Origin: an uncultured Ruminococcus sp.
Lineage (GTDB): Bacteria > Bacillota > Clostridia > Oscillospirales > Acutalibacteraceae
DNA: 12,334 nt
Direction of reading: 5' to 3'
NCBI GenBank assembly: GCA_902773045.1
Contig: CACYDE010000032.1
Coordinates: 1 to 12,334, forward strand
The notes under the pieces were generated by a model. That model did no database searches. It saw nothing but the letters and a program-made list of their open reading frames with translations, and was not told the origin of the DNA. Shown here piece by piece: positions 6,011 to 12,334 of this stretch. Position numbers and translations under genes: made by a program. Position 1 is the first letter of the stretch. Every line of letters starts with the position of its first letter.

Positions 6011-7387
6011 ATGAAGAATTCAGAAAAGACGATGGAAAAAATTGTAGCTCTCTGTAAAAACCGGGGATTTGTATATCCGGGAAGCGAGATCTATGGAGGA
6101 CTGGCAAACACTTGGGATTACGGTCCGCTGGGAATGCAGCTCAAAAACAATATTAAAAGCGCATGGCTCAAAAAGTTTGTTCAGGAGAACAAGTATAACG
6201 TAGGACTCGATTCCGCGATCCTCATGAATCCGCAGACATGGGTCGCTTCCGGTCATTTGGGAGGATTCTCCGATCCTCTTATGGACTGCCGCGAATGCAA
6301 AACACGTCACCGCGCAGACAACCTCATTGAGGATTTTGACGGCACAAGCGTTGCAGGCTGGACCAATCAGCAGATGACCGACTACATCAGAGAGAAGAAT
6401 ATCGTTTGCCCGAACTGCGGAAAGTCAAACTTTACAGATATCAGACAATTCAACCTTATGTTCAAAACATTCCAGGGCGTGACCGAGGATACTAAAAACG
6501 AGCTTTACCTTCGTCCCGAAACTGCTCAGGGTATTTTCGTTAACTTCGCTAATATCCAGAGAACAACGAGAAAAAAGGTTCCCTTCGGCGTGGCTCAGAT
6601 CGGAAAGTCGTTCAGAAACGAGATCACTCCCGGAAACTTTATCTTCCGTGTCAGAGAATTTGAACAGATGGAGCTTGAGTTTTTCTGCAAACCCGACACA
6701 GACCTTGAATGGTTTGAATATTGGAGAGGTTTCTGCCGTGATTGGCTCTACTCTCTCAATATCAAGGAAGAAAACCTCAGACTTCGCGACCATGAGAAGG
6801 AAGAACTCAGTTTTTATTCAAAAGCAACAACCGACTTTGAGTATCTTTTCCCGTTCGGCTGGGGCGAGCTTTGGGGAATTGCGGACAGAACCAACTACGA
6901 CCTCACGCAGCATATCAACACCAGCGGAAAGAGTCTGGATTACTTCGATCCCGAAACAAACGAGAGATACATTCCTTATGTTATCGAGCCGTCTCTCGGC
7001 GTTGAACGTTTGTTCCTTGCTATTATGACCGAGGCTTACGATGAGGAACAGATCGATGAAAAGGATTCGCGTGTTGTTCTCAGACTTCATCCGACTCTTG
7101 CTCCTTTCAAGGCTTGTGTTCTTCCTCTTTCGAAGAAGCTTTCCGAAAAAGCGTCCGAGGTTTATGAAATGCTTTCAAAGAATTTCATGACCGATTATGA
7201 CGAAACAGGTTCGATCGGAAAGAGATATCGCCGTCAGGACGAGATCGGAACTCCTTTCTGCGTTACATTTGACTTTGACTCTCTTGAGGACGGCTGCGTG
7301 ACTGTTCGTGACAGAGATACAATGACTCAGGAAAGAGTTGCGATCGATAAGCTTACCGAATATATTGCAAATAAAATCGCATTCTAA
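6011..7387 (+). CDS. glyS: glycine--tRNA ligase, single-chain alpha2 type
   Basis: Charges tRNA-Gly with glycine using ATP; cytoplasmic homodimer. The 458 residues match the compact bacterial/eukaryotic-type class II enzyme (COG0423), not the two-subunit GlyQ/GlyS enzyme. The N-terminal region has GFVYPGSEIYGGLANTWDYG (19-38). Four cysteines, C93/C96 and C133/C136 (CREC, CPNC), look like a zinc site. Class II motif 2 is at about 201-223 (FRNEITPGNFIFRVREFEQM) and motif 3 at about 326-338 (EPSLGVERLFLAI). The anticodon-binding domain spans about 355-455, including KRYRRQDEIGTPFCVTFD. AGGAGG stands seven bases before the ATG. It is a single-gene transcript by its context, with no convincing terminator; hairpin-rich repeats follow directly. 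Some databases call this type glyQS or GRS1. Confidence 0.96.
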   Translation: MKNSEKTMEKIVALCKNRGFVYPGSEIYGGLANTWDYGPLGMQLKNNIKSAWLKKFVQENKYNVGLDSAILMNPQTWVASGHLGGFSDPLMDCRECKTRHRADNLIEDFDGTSVAGWTNQQMTDYIREKNIVCPNCGKSNFTDIRQFNLMFKTFQGVTEDTKNELYLRPETAQGIFVNFANIQRTTRKKVPFGVAQIGKSFRNEITPGNFIFRVREFEQMELEFFCKPDTDLEWFEYWRGFCRDWLYSLNIKEENLRLRDHEKEELSFYSKATTDFEYLFPFGWGELWGIADRTNYDLTQHINTSGKSLDYFDPETNERYIPYVIEPSLGVERLFLAIMTEAYDEEQIDEKDSRVVLRLHPTLAPFKACVLPLSKKLSEKASEVYEMLSKNFMTDYDETGSIGKRYRRQDEIGTPFCVTFDFDSLEDGCVTVRDRDTMTQERVAIDKLTEYIANKIAF

Positions 7388-7420
7388 AAATACGTTTCGA
7401 TTTATGAACAAAAATACTAT

Positions 7421-7468
7421 CGGTCGGGTTCGTGAAGCATGATAAATCAAAAACTATCTTCACGTATC
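7421..7468 (-). repeat. 48-bp dispersed repeat, copy C (inverted)
   Basis: Read on the minus strand, this begins GATACGTGAAGATAGT and ends AACCCGACCG, exactly 48 bases, aligning without gaps to copies A and B at the left edge of the window. It lies 33 bases past the glyS stop codon. Its ATACGTGAAG end directly abuts the GC-rich double hairpin at 7472-7517. Confidence 0.68.
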
Positions 7469-7471
7469 GCC

Positions 7472-7517
7472 CGTCGCCGCTCGGCGACCACGTATAGCTT
7501 GTTGCCGCGTGGCGACG
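7472..7517. repeat. paired GC-rich hairpins
   Basis: Two related 16-base hairpin units, GTCGCCGCTCGGCGAC (7473-7488) and GTTGCCGCGTGGCGAC (7501-7516), stand 12 bases apart in otherwise AT-rich DNA. The outer arms CGTCGCC (7472-7478) and GGCGACG (7511-7517) can also pair over the whole region, as can CCACG (7488-7492) with CGTGG (7508-7512). Several mutually exclusive folds are therefore possible. There is no T-run on the plus strand, so it is not a normal terminator of glyS. It may be part of the same repeat element as copy C. Confidence 0.6.
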
Positions 7518-7721
7518 ATGAAAAAATTTTCAGCCATTGATAGCTTTGTGAATGAGATTTATCGCTGTCGGGGAGGGGATTTGCTTCCTGATTAAAGTTA
7601 ATGAATAAGGTAAAAAATGGCGTTGAACCATAATTGTTACAATTTTGTAGTCTATTAGAACAAAAAAATTTGGGTTTGAAAAAAAAAATCAGAATAAACT
7701 TCAAAAAATTAAAAATAACTC
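7518..7721. other. AT-rich region upstream of the pflB promoter
   Basis: I see no gene here. The stretch carries an odd-centred palindrome, AATTGT-T-ACAATT (7632-7644), that could be an operator. It also has spaced A-runs (7662-7668, 7679-7688, 7703-7708, 7711-7715) likely to bend the DNA and act as an upstream promoter element. The palindrome does not fit the Rex consensus spacing, and no regulator can be named. Confidence 0.35.
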
Positions 7722-7749
7722 TTGATTTTTTACGAAAAAATGATATTAT
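7722..7749 (+). promoter_or_regulatory. promoter of pflB
   Basis: TTGATT (7722-7727) lies 16 bases from TATTAT (7744-7749). The spacer carries an inverted repeat, ATTTTTT-ACG-AAAAAAT (7725-7741), that overlaps the -35 and could bind a regulator. A-tracts lie directly upstream. Transcription would begin near 7756, just before the folded leader. Confidence 0.62.
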
Positions 7750-7758
7750 ATTATTAGA

Positions 7759-7888
7759 CGGTGGAACATGAATTACTTGCCTTGTTTATAGGGAGACAGG
7801 GCGGGGGATAAGTGGTGCTTATGAATTGAACCGCAGGATTCCGGGTTAGGGGCCCGGAGCTTGTGACAGTAAGATTATTTTTCCACCG
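7759..7888 (+). ncRNA. structured 5' leader RNA of pflB, class not recognised
   Basis: The leader is closed by a perfect 8-bp stem, CGGTGGAA (7759-7766) with TTCCACCG (7881-7888), probably continued by AAT/ATT and CTT/AAG pairs further in. Inside are three hairpins. GCCTTGTTT with AGACAGGGC (7779-7802) gives nine pairs including three G-U. ATAAG-TGGTG-CTTAT spans 7808-7822. TCCGGG with CCCGGA (7840-7858) is very stable. The loop TGGTG (7813-7817) is complementary to CACCA (7899-7903), about ten bases before the ribosome site, so a pseudoknot could control access to it. The 130-base length and closed multi-branch shape resemble a riboswitch. It lacks the CUGGGC-type core I would expect of the ZTP (pfl) riboswitch, and it is not followed by an intrinsic terminator. 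Confidence 0.5.
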
Positions 7889-7927
7889 AAAATTAATTCA
7901 CCACAGCCAAATAAGGAGGAAATAGCA

Positions 7928-10180
7928 ATGGTTAATTTTACTCAATGGGAAGGCTTTGAAGGTCGCCTTTGGCAGGAAGAAGTAAACATTCGTGACTTTA
8001 TTCAGAAGAACTATCAGTCGTATGACGGCGACGAGTCGTTCCTTGCAGGTCCGACGGAAGCAACAGATAAGCTTTGGGGCGAGCTTCAGAAGCTCCAGAA
8101 GGAAGAGCGTGCTAAGGGCGGCGTGCTTGATATGGATACAAGCATCGTTTCCACTCTTACATCTCATAAGCCCGGTTATATCAACGAGGATATGAAAGAC
8201 CTCGAGAAGGTAGTGGGCTTGCAGACTGACAAGCCTCTTAAGAGAGCTTTTATGCCTTTCGGCGGAATCAGAATGGCAGAGCAGGCATGTACGACTTACG
8301 GCTATACACCCGATCCGGAGCTTCACAAGATCTTTACGGAGTACAGCCGCACTCACAGTGACGCAGTTTTCTCTGCTTACACACCCGAGATGAAGAAGTG
8401 CCGTCACGCTCACATCGTAACAGGTTTGCCGGATACTTACGGCCGCGGCCGTATCGTAGGCGACTATCGTCGTGTTGCACTTTACGGTATCGACTTCTTG
8501 GTAGAGTCCAAGAAGAAGGATTTTGATAACTGCGGCGACGGAACAATGACAGTTGAAGTTGTTCGCCAGCGTGAAGAGATCGCTATGCAGATCAAGGCTC
8601 TTAAGGAACTCAAGCTTATGGCTGAGAGCTATGGCTATGATATTTCAAAGCCTGCTCAGAATGCTAAAGAAGCAGTTCAGTGGCTCTATTTCGGCTACCT
8701 CGGAGCTATCAAGACTCAGAACGGCGCAGCAATGAGCGTAGGACGTATCTCAACGTTCCTTGACATTTATATCCAGAGAGATCTCGACAACGGCACTCTC
8801 ACCGAGTCCGAGGCTCAGGAGCTTATCGATCACCTCGTTATGAAGTTCCGTATGGTTAAGTTTGCTCGTATCCCGTCTTACAACCAGCTCTTCTCCGGCG
8901 ATCCGGTTTGGGCTACTCTTGAAGTTGCAGGTATTGGCATGGACGGACGTTCAATGGTAACAAAGAATGACTTCCGTTTCCTGCACACACTCGAAAACAT
9001 GGGACCTTCCCCGGAGCCGAATCTCACGATCCTTTACTCCTCGAAGCTTCCTGAAACATTTAAGAAGTATGCAGCTCATATTTCTATCGAAACAAGTTCC
9101 GTACAGTACGAGAACGATGACGTTATGAAGCCTGTTTGGGGCGATGACTATTCGATCTGCTGCTGCGTATCCGCTACACAGACCGGTAAGGAGATCCAGT
9201 TCTTCGGCGCACGTGCTAACCTTGCAAAGTGCTTGCTTTACGCTATCAACGGCGGTGTTGATGAGAAAGAGCTTGAGCAGGTTGGTCCTAAGTATGCTCC
9301 GATCACTTCCGAATACCTTGATTATGACGAGGTTATTGACAAGTATCTCGTAATGATGGATTGGCTCACGGGCGTTTATGTTAACGTTCTTAACCTTATT
9401 CACATTATGCATGATAAGTATTATTATGAAGCAGAAGAAATGGCTTTGATCGATACTGATGTACGCCGTTCCTTCGCTACAGGTATCGCAGGATTCTCGC
9501 ATGTTGTAGATTCCCTTTGCGCAATCAAGTACGCTAAGGTTAAGACGATCCGTAATCAAGACGGTATCGTTGTTGACTACGAAGTTGAGGGTGACTTCCC
9601 GCGTTACGGAAACGATGATGACCGCGCTGACGAGATGGCAGTATGGCTTCTCAGAACCTTCATTGATAAGGTTAAGAAACACCACACATATCGTGACTCA
9701 GAGCCTTCAACATCTATCCTCACGATCACTTCGAACGTTGTTTACGGTGAGGCTACAGGTTCAACACCCGACGGACGTAAAGCAGGCGCTCCGTTTGCTC
9801 CGGGCGCTAACCCGAGCTACGGCGCAGAGCAGAACGGTCTTCTTTCTTCGCTCAACTCCGTTGCAAAGCTTCCGTACACATGGGCTCTTGACGGTATCTC
9901 CAATACTCAGACGATCAGCCCCGACGCACTTGGTCACGATAAGGCAGAGAGAGTTACAAACCTTGTTCAGGTAATGGACGGTTACTTCGATCAGGGCGCT
10001 CATCACCTTAATGTTAACGTATTCGGAACAGAGAAGCTCATTGACTGCATGGAGCATCCCGAGAAGGAAGAGTACGCTAACTTCACGATCCGTGTATCCG
10101 GTTATGCTGTTAAGTTCATCAATCTCACAAAGAAGCAGCAGCTTGATGTTATAGCACGTACTTGCCATAAGGCTATGTAA
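7928..10180 (+). CDS. pflB: formate C-acetyltransferase (pyruvate formate-lyase)
   Basis: Converts pyruvate and coenzyme A to acetyl-CoA and formate by glycyl-radical chemistry in the anaerobic cytoplasm. The 750 residues are full length for the family. The active-site cysteine pair is C412-C413, aligned to C418-C419 of the E. coli enzyme, within ICCCVSATQTGK; an additional Cys411 precedes it. The segment QFFGARANLAK and then LYAINGGVDEK follow, as in true PFL rather than diol dehydratase or choline lyase relatives. The C-terminal glycyl-radical loop is RVSGYAVKF, with Gly725 as the radical site. AAGGAGGA lies seven bases before the ATG at 7928. Strong codon preference and a strong ribosome site suggest very high expression. 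It sits behind a structured leader RNA, with its activase gene six bases downstream. Confidence 0.97.
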   Translation: MVNFTQWEGFEGRLWQEEVNIRDFIQKNYQSYDGDESFLAGPTEATDKLWGELQKLQKEERAKGGVLDMDTSIVSTLTSHKPGYINEDMKDLEKVVGLQTDKPLKRAFMPFGGIRMAEQACTTYGYTPDPELHKIFTEYSRTHSDAVFSAYTPEMKKCRHAHIVTGLPDTYGRGRIVGDYRRVALYGIDFLVESKKKDFDNCGDGTMTVEVVRQREEIAMQIKALKELKLMAESYGYDISKPAQNAKEAVQWLYFGYLGAIKTQNGAAMSVGRISTFLDIYIQRDLDNGTLTESEAQELIDHLVMKFRMVKFARIPSYNQLFSGDPVWATLEVAGIGMDGRSMVTKNDFRFLHTLENMGPSPEPNLTILYSSKLPETFKKYAAHISIETSSVQYENDDVMKPVWGDDYSICCCVSATQTGKEIQFFGARANLAKCLLYAINGGVDEKELEQVGPKYAPITSEYLDYDEVIDKYLVMMDWLTGVYVNVLNLIHIMHDKYYYEAEEMALIDTDVRRSFATGIAGFSHVVDSLCAIKYAKVKTIRNQDGIVVDYEVEGDFPRYGNDDDRADEMAVWLLRTFIDKVKKHHTYRDSEPSTSILTITSNVVYGEATGSTPDGRKAGAPFAPGANPSYGAEQNGLLSSLNSVAKLPYTWALDGISNTQTISPDALGHDKAERVTNLVQVMDGYFDQGAHHLNVNVFGTEKLIDCMEHPEKEEYANFTIRVSGYAVKFINLTKKQQLDVIARTCHKAM

Positions 10181-10186
10181 TCCGAG

Positions 10187-10951
10187 ATGGCTTACGATTA
10201 CGAACAGAATTCAATTAAGGGAAACGTTCACTCGCTCGAAAGCTTCGGGCTTGTGGACGGTCCCGGCGTAAGATATGTAGTTTTTTTGCAGGGGTGCGCT
10301 CTGAGATGCAAATATTGTCATAACCCCGAGACGTGGGCTGCTGACAACGGTTCTCAGTGGACAGCTCAGAAGCTTTTCGACAAGGTCTATCGTTTCAAAA
10401 ATTACTGGAAGGATAACGGAGGAATAACCGTCAGCGGCGGTGAGCCTCTTCTCCAGATCGATTTTGTTACCGAATTTTTCAGATTGGCTAAGGCTAAGAA
10501 GGTCAATACGGCAATTGATACGGCAGGTCAGCCGTTCAGAAACGATGAGAAATGGCTTGAAAAATTTAAAAAGCTTATGGATCTGACAGATCTTGTGATC
10601 CTTGATTTTAAAGAGTGGGACAATGAAAAGCATAGATCACTGACAGGAATGGGCAATGATAATATCAAAGCGATGGCACAGTGGCTTTCCGATAACGGTA
10701 AAGATATGTGGATAAGACATGTTCTTGTTCCCGGACTTACCGACGGGGAGGACGATCTGAAATCGATGAGTGAATTCATTTCAACTTTGAAGACTGTCAA
10801 AAAAGTTGAAGTTTTGCCTTATCATGCTTTTGGCGTTCCGAAGTGGGAAAAACTGGGGATCCCCTATGAGTTGACCGATTCTGTTTCTCCGACCGATGAA
10901 GAGAAAAAAAGAGCGGAAGAACTTTTAAATGTAAACGCATACAACGGTTAA
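10187..10951 (+). CDS. pflA: pyruvate formate-lyase activating enzyme (radical SAM)
   Basis: A 254-residue radical-SAM enzyme that uses a [4Fe-4S] cluster and S-adenosylmethionine to abstract hydrogen from the lyase glycine (here Gly725 of the preceding gene product), switching it on under anoxia. The cluster motif is CALRCKYC (C37, C41, C44), and the SAM-binding motif is SGGEPLLQ (83-90). The opening segment HSLESFGLVDGPGVRYVVFL is characteristic of PflA. Only the single radical cluster is seen; there is no ferredoxin-like insert, which separates it from the activases of other glycyl-radical enzymes. The start is six bases after pflB, with no good ribosome site (only CCGAG), so translation is probably coupled to pflB. 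A terminator follows at 11002-11038. Confidence 0.96.
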   Translation: MAYDYEQNSIKGNVHSLESFGLVDGPGVRYVVFLQGCALRCKYCHNPETWAADNGSQWTAQKLFDKVYRFKNYWKDNGGITVSGGEPLLQIDFVTEFFRLAKAKKVNTAIDTAGQPFRNDEKWLEKFKKLMDLTDLVILDFKEWDNEKHRSLTGMGNDNIKAMAQWLSDNGKDMWIRHVLVPGLTDGEDDLKSMSEFISTLKTVKKVEVLPYHAFGVPKWEKLGIPYELTDSVSPTDEEKKRAEELLNVNAYNG

Positions 10952-11001
10952 TTTTCAGATTAATTTTGATTTAATCAGTGATTCTTTATTTATAAATTTT
11001 A

Positions 11002-11038
11002 AACCCGACCGGATCTCTTTCGGTTGGGTTTTTCTTTT
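11002..11038 (+). terminator. rho-independent terminator of pflB-pflA
   Basis: AACCCGACCG (11002-11011) pairs with CGGTTGGGTT (11021-11030) in a ten-bp stem with one G-U, around a nine-base loop. A T-rich tail TTTTTCTTTT follows (overlapping 11029-11038). This is a textbook intrinsic terminator 50 bases past the pflA stop. Confidence 0.88.
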
Positions 11039-11070
11039 CCAAATTGTCCCTGTCCGTTAAATATTGTCTG

Positions 11071-11099
11071 TTGACAAAAATAGTTTAATGTAATACAAT
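11071..11099 (+). promoter_or_regulatory. promoter of the lipoprotein gene
   Basis: A perfect TTGACA (11071-11076) lies 17 bases from TACAAT (11094-11099), giving a leader of about 63 bases before the TTG start. It begins about 30 bases after the pflA terminator, so the lipoprotein gene is independently transcribed. Confidence 0.72.
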
Positions 11100-11168
11100 A
11101 TTACTGTGTCGATAAATGTCGGCTCAACAGTTATATCATTGTTTTAAAGTTAAGGAAAGGTGATAGAT

Positions 11169-12137
11169 TTGAAAAGAGCGGTTTTGCTTACGTTAACAGC
11201 ACTTTTGATTCTTTCTTCGGTGACTGCGTGCGGAAGCAAGAAAAATTCAGATGAAAACAAAGGTCAGGAGTATTCGAGAGTTCTCTATGCCGATGATGAA
11301 AGTTCTTCACCGGAAGATGCTGCAGATGAAAGCCGTGAAGGCGACGCAGAGGAGCCCAAGTCCGACGAAAATGGTGACAGTGAGAAAAAAGACGGAGATC
11401 AAAAGGATAAAGAAAAGTCTGATTCATCAAATGACAGCGATTCGAAGAAAAAGGGTAATACAAGCACTTATACAATAGGTCCTAATCAGAAAACAAGCAG
11501 TACATCTTCAAAGAGTACATCTTCAAAATCTTCTTCATCGTCTTCTAAGGCCGCAACGTTCATTGTGGAGTCTTCCGGCTCCAGTTCGTCAGCCTCGACA
11601 AGTTCGGACGCAGCCTCCACAGACACAGAAAATTCATCCGCAGAAACGGATACATGGTTCGATCCCAATTCCGAAATCGAAACAGATAACGAAATAGAAA
11701 CGGATACGATGACGGAAAACGAACCGTTAGGTTCATTTGAGGAGGATGATCTTCGTGCGCCGTTCAACGGAGGATACATTGACCTCGAAGATGAGTTCGA
11801 TTTGTTGGGCGGTATTTTGGGAAATTATAATGATGTTTCCGAAAATGAAAATCCTCAGAACCCCGATGAGATCATTAAAACATATTTTTATGACGGAATA
11901 ACCGTTTATACATTTGCTTCGGGTGACGGAGAAAAAGAATATGTTTACAAGTTTGAGATAACCGATTGGTACTATGAAACGGCGAAAGGCGTTTCATTGG
12001 GTATGACCGAAGATGAAGTGAAAGCGGCTTACGGTGAGTTTGAAAACGGAACTACTTATACTTTTGGTGATAAGAGTGTAACGTTTGAATTCTCGGGCGG
12101 TATCGTTACCGAGATTGTATACGAGTGGAACAGATAA
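11169..12137 (+). CDS. lipoprotein with acidic/serine stalk and BamE-like C-terminal domain
   Basis: A 322-residue predicted membrane-anchored lipoprotein of unknown function. The signal peptide MKRAVLLTLTALLILSSVTA ends in the lipobox VTAC, with Cys21 as the lipid-attachment site. Residues about 25-190 are low complexity, rich in Asp/Glu/Lys and then in Ser/Thr/Asp, like an extended surface stalk. Within it is a 14-bp DNA direct repeat with period 15 (11499-11527) encoding STSSK-type units. The C-terminal 90 residues form a compact domain containing AKGVSLGMTEDEVKAAYGE and a closing beta-rich stretch, resembling the SmpA/BamE-like fold of Firmicute lipoproteins (low certainty). I chose the TTG at 11169, eight bases after AAGGAAAGG. 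The in-frame GTG at 11160 overlaps that ribosome site and would add only three residues. Confidence 0.8.
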   Translation: MKRAVLLTLTALLILSSVTACGSKKNSDENKGQEYSRVLYADDESSSPEDAADESREGDAEEPKSDENGDSEKKDGDQKDKEKSDSSNDSDSKKKGNTSTYTIGPNQKTSSTSSKSTSSKSSSSSSKAATFIVESSGSSSSASTSSDAASTDTENSSAETDTWFDPNSEIETDNEIETDTMTENEPLGSFEEDDLRAPFNGGYIDLEDEFDLLGGILGNYNDVSENENPQNPDEIIKTYFYDGITVYTFASGDGEKEYVYKFEITDWYYETAKGVSLGMTEDEVKAAYGEFENGTTYTFGDKSVTFEFSGGIVTEIVYEWNR

Positions 12138-12190
12138 TTCCTATCGGAGAAAGTTTTTTGTTTTTTGCTGTATTTTTTTGCAAATAATAG

Positions 12191-12219
12191 TTGACTTTTT
12201 AGGTATTTTGTTGTATCAT
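12191..12219 (+). promoter_or_regulatory. strong promoter near the right edge
   Basis: TTGACT (12191-12196) lies exactly 17 bases from TATCAT (12214-12219), so transcription should start near 12226 and run out of the window. It follows the lipoprotein gene by about 53 T-rich bases that contain no convincing hairpin terminator. Confidence 0.65.
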
Positions 12220-12239
12220 ATCGGTATAGACTTTTAAAA

Positions 12240-12334
12240 GGGAGGATTTTTATAGCAAACCAAACAAATATCCAGACAAGTTCGACGCCCCGGTAAGCGC
12301 ATAGCTGCGTTGTCGTCCTCGACATACGCCAGTA
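12240..12334 (+). other. transcribed segment at the edge, product unknown
   Basis: GGGAGG (12240-12245) looks like a ribosome site, but at the right spacing stands ATA (12252-12254) instead of a normal start codon. The frame from it closes after 14 codons (IANQTNIQTSSTPR). From about 12278 the sequence becomes more GC-rich, with small self-complementary bits (CGCA-TAGC-TGCG, 12299-12310, and GTCG-TCCT-CGAC nearby). It could be the start of a non-coding RNA, a repeat element or a leader; the window ends too soon to say. A minus-strand open frame crosses the promoter and is not credible. Confidence 0.3.

Noticed and set aside
7759..7888. ZTP (pfl motif) riboswitch as a firm call
   Set aside because: Position and gene context fit, but I cannot find the conserved CUGGGC-type core or the expected arrangement, so I left the class open.
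8951..9685. A 244-codon open frame on the minus strand inside pflB
   Set aside because: It lies wholly within the clearly coding pyruvate formate-lyase gene, has no ribosome site or recognisable domain, and is a by-product of that gene's strong codon preference.
11002..11011. Fourth copy of the 48-bp repeat (AACCCGACCG match)
   Set aside because: Only the last ten bases match; the ATACGTGAAG end is absent at the expected distance, and the match is explained by the pflA terminator stem.

Overview
The window looks like a chromosomal segment of an anaerobic, moderately AT-rich Firmicute, most plausibly a clostridial (Ruminococcus/Oscillospiraceae-like) gut bacterium. This is inferred from the single-chain glycyl-tRNA synthetase, pyruvate formate-lyase with its activase, the strong AGGAGG ribosome sites and TTGACA/TATAAT promoters, and a cluster of clostridial-type flavoproteins. 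No taxonomic search was possible.

Layout. 1-388 is gene-free and holds two copies of a 48-bp repeat, an 11-bp inverted repeat and a MITE-like element bounded by 19-bp inverted repeats. That element appears to supply both the stop codon and the terminator of the next gene. 386-1408 (minus) is a WYL-domain transcription regulator with its own promoter and a long, purine-rich leader. 1724-5139 (minus) is a tight three-gene operon: a COG2426 membrane protein, an HI0933-like flavoprotein and a COG2509 flavoprotein. Its promoter shares its -35 with a divergent promoter for a VanZ-family membrane protein (5286-5750, plus). 6011-7387 (plus) is glycyl-tRNA synthetase. 7388-7927 is a 540-bp intergenic region with a third, inverted copy of the 48-bp repeat, a pair of GC-rich hairpins, A-tracts, a promoter and an apparent structured leader RNA. 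7928-10951 is pyruvate formate-lyase plus its radical-SAM activase, closed by a good terminator. 11169-12137 is a lipoprotein with a long Ser/Asp/Glu stalk. The window ends just after another strong promoter whose downstream product cannot be identified.

How the genes fit together. The clear metabolic unit is pflB-pflA: the activase makes the glycyl radical on Gly725 of the lyase, which splits pyruvate into acetyl-CoA and formate under anoxia. The rest are housekeeping genes or poorly characterised families. The most promising undescribed item is the folded leader RNA (about 7759-7888) upstream of pflB. It has a closing stem, internal hairpins and a possible loop contact just upstream of the ribosome site. 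I could not match it by eye to the ZTP/pfl riboswitch or any other class I know.
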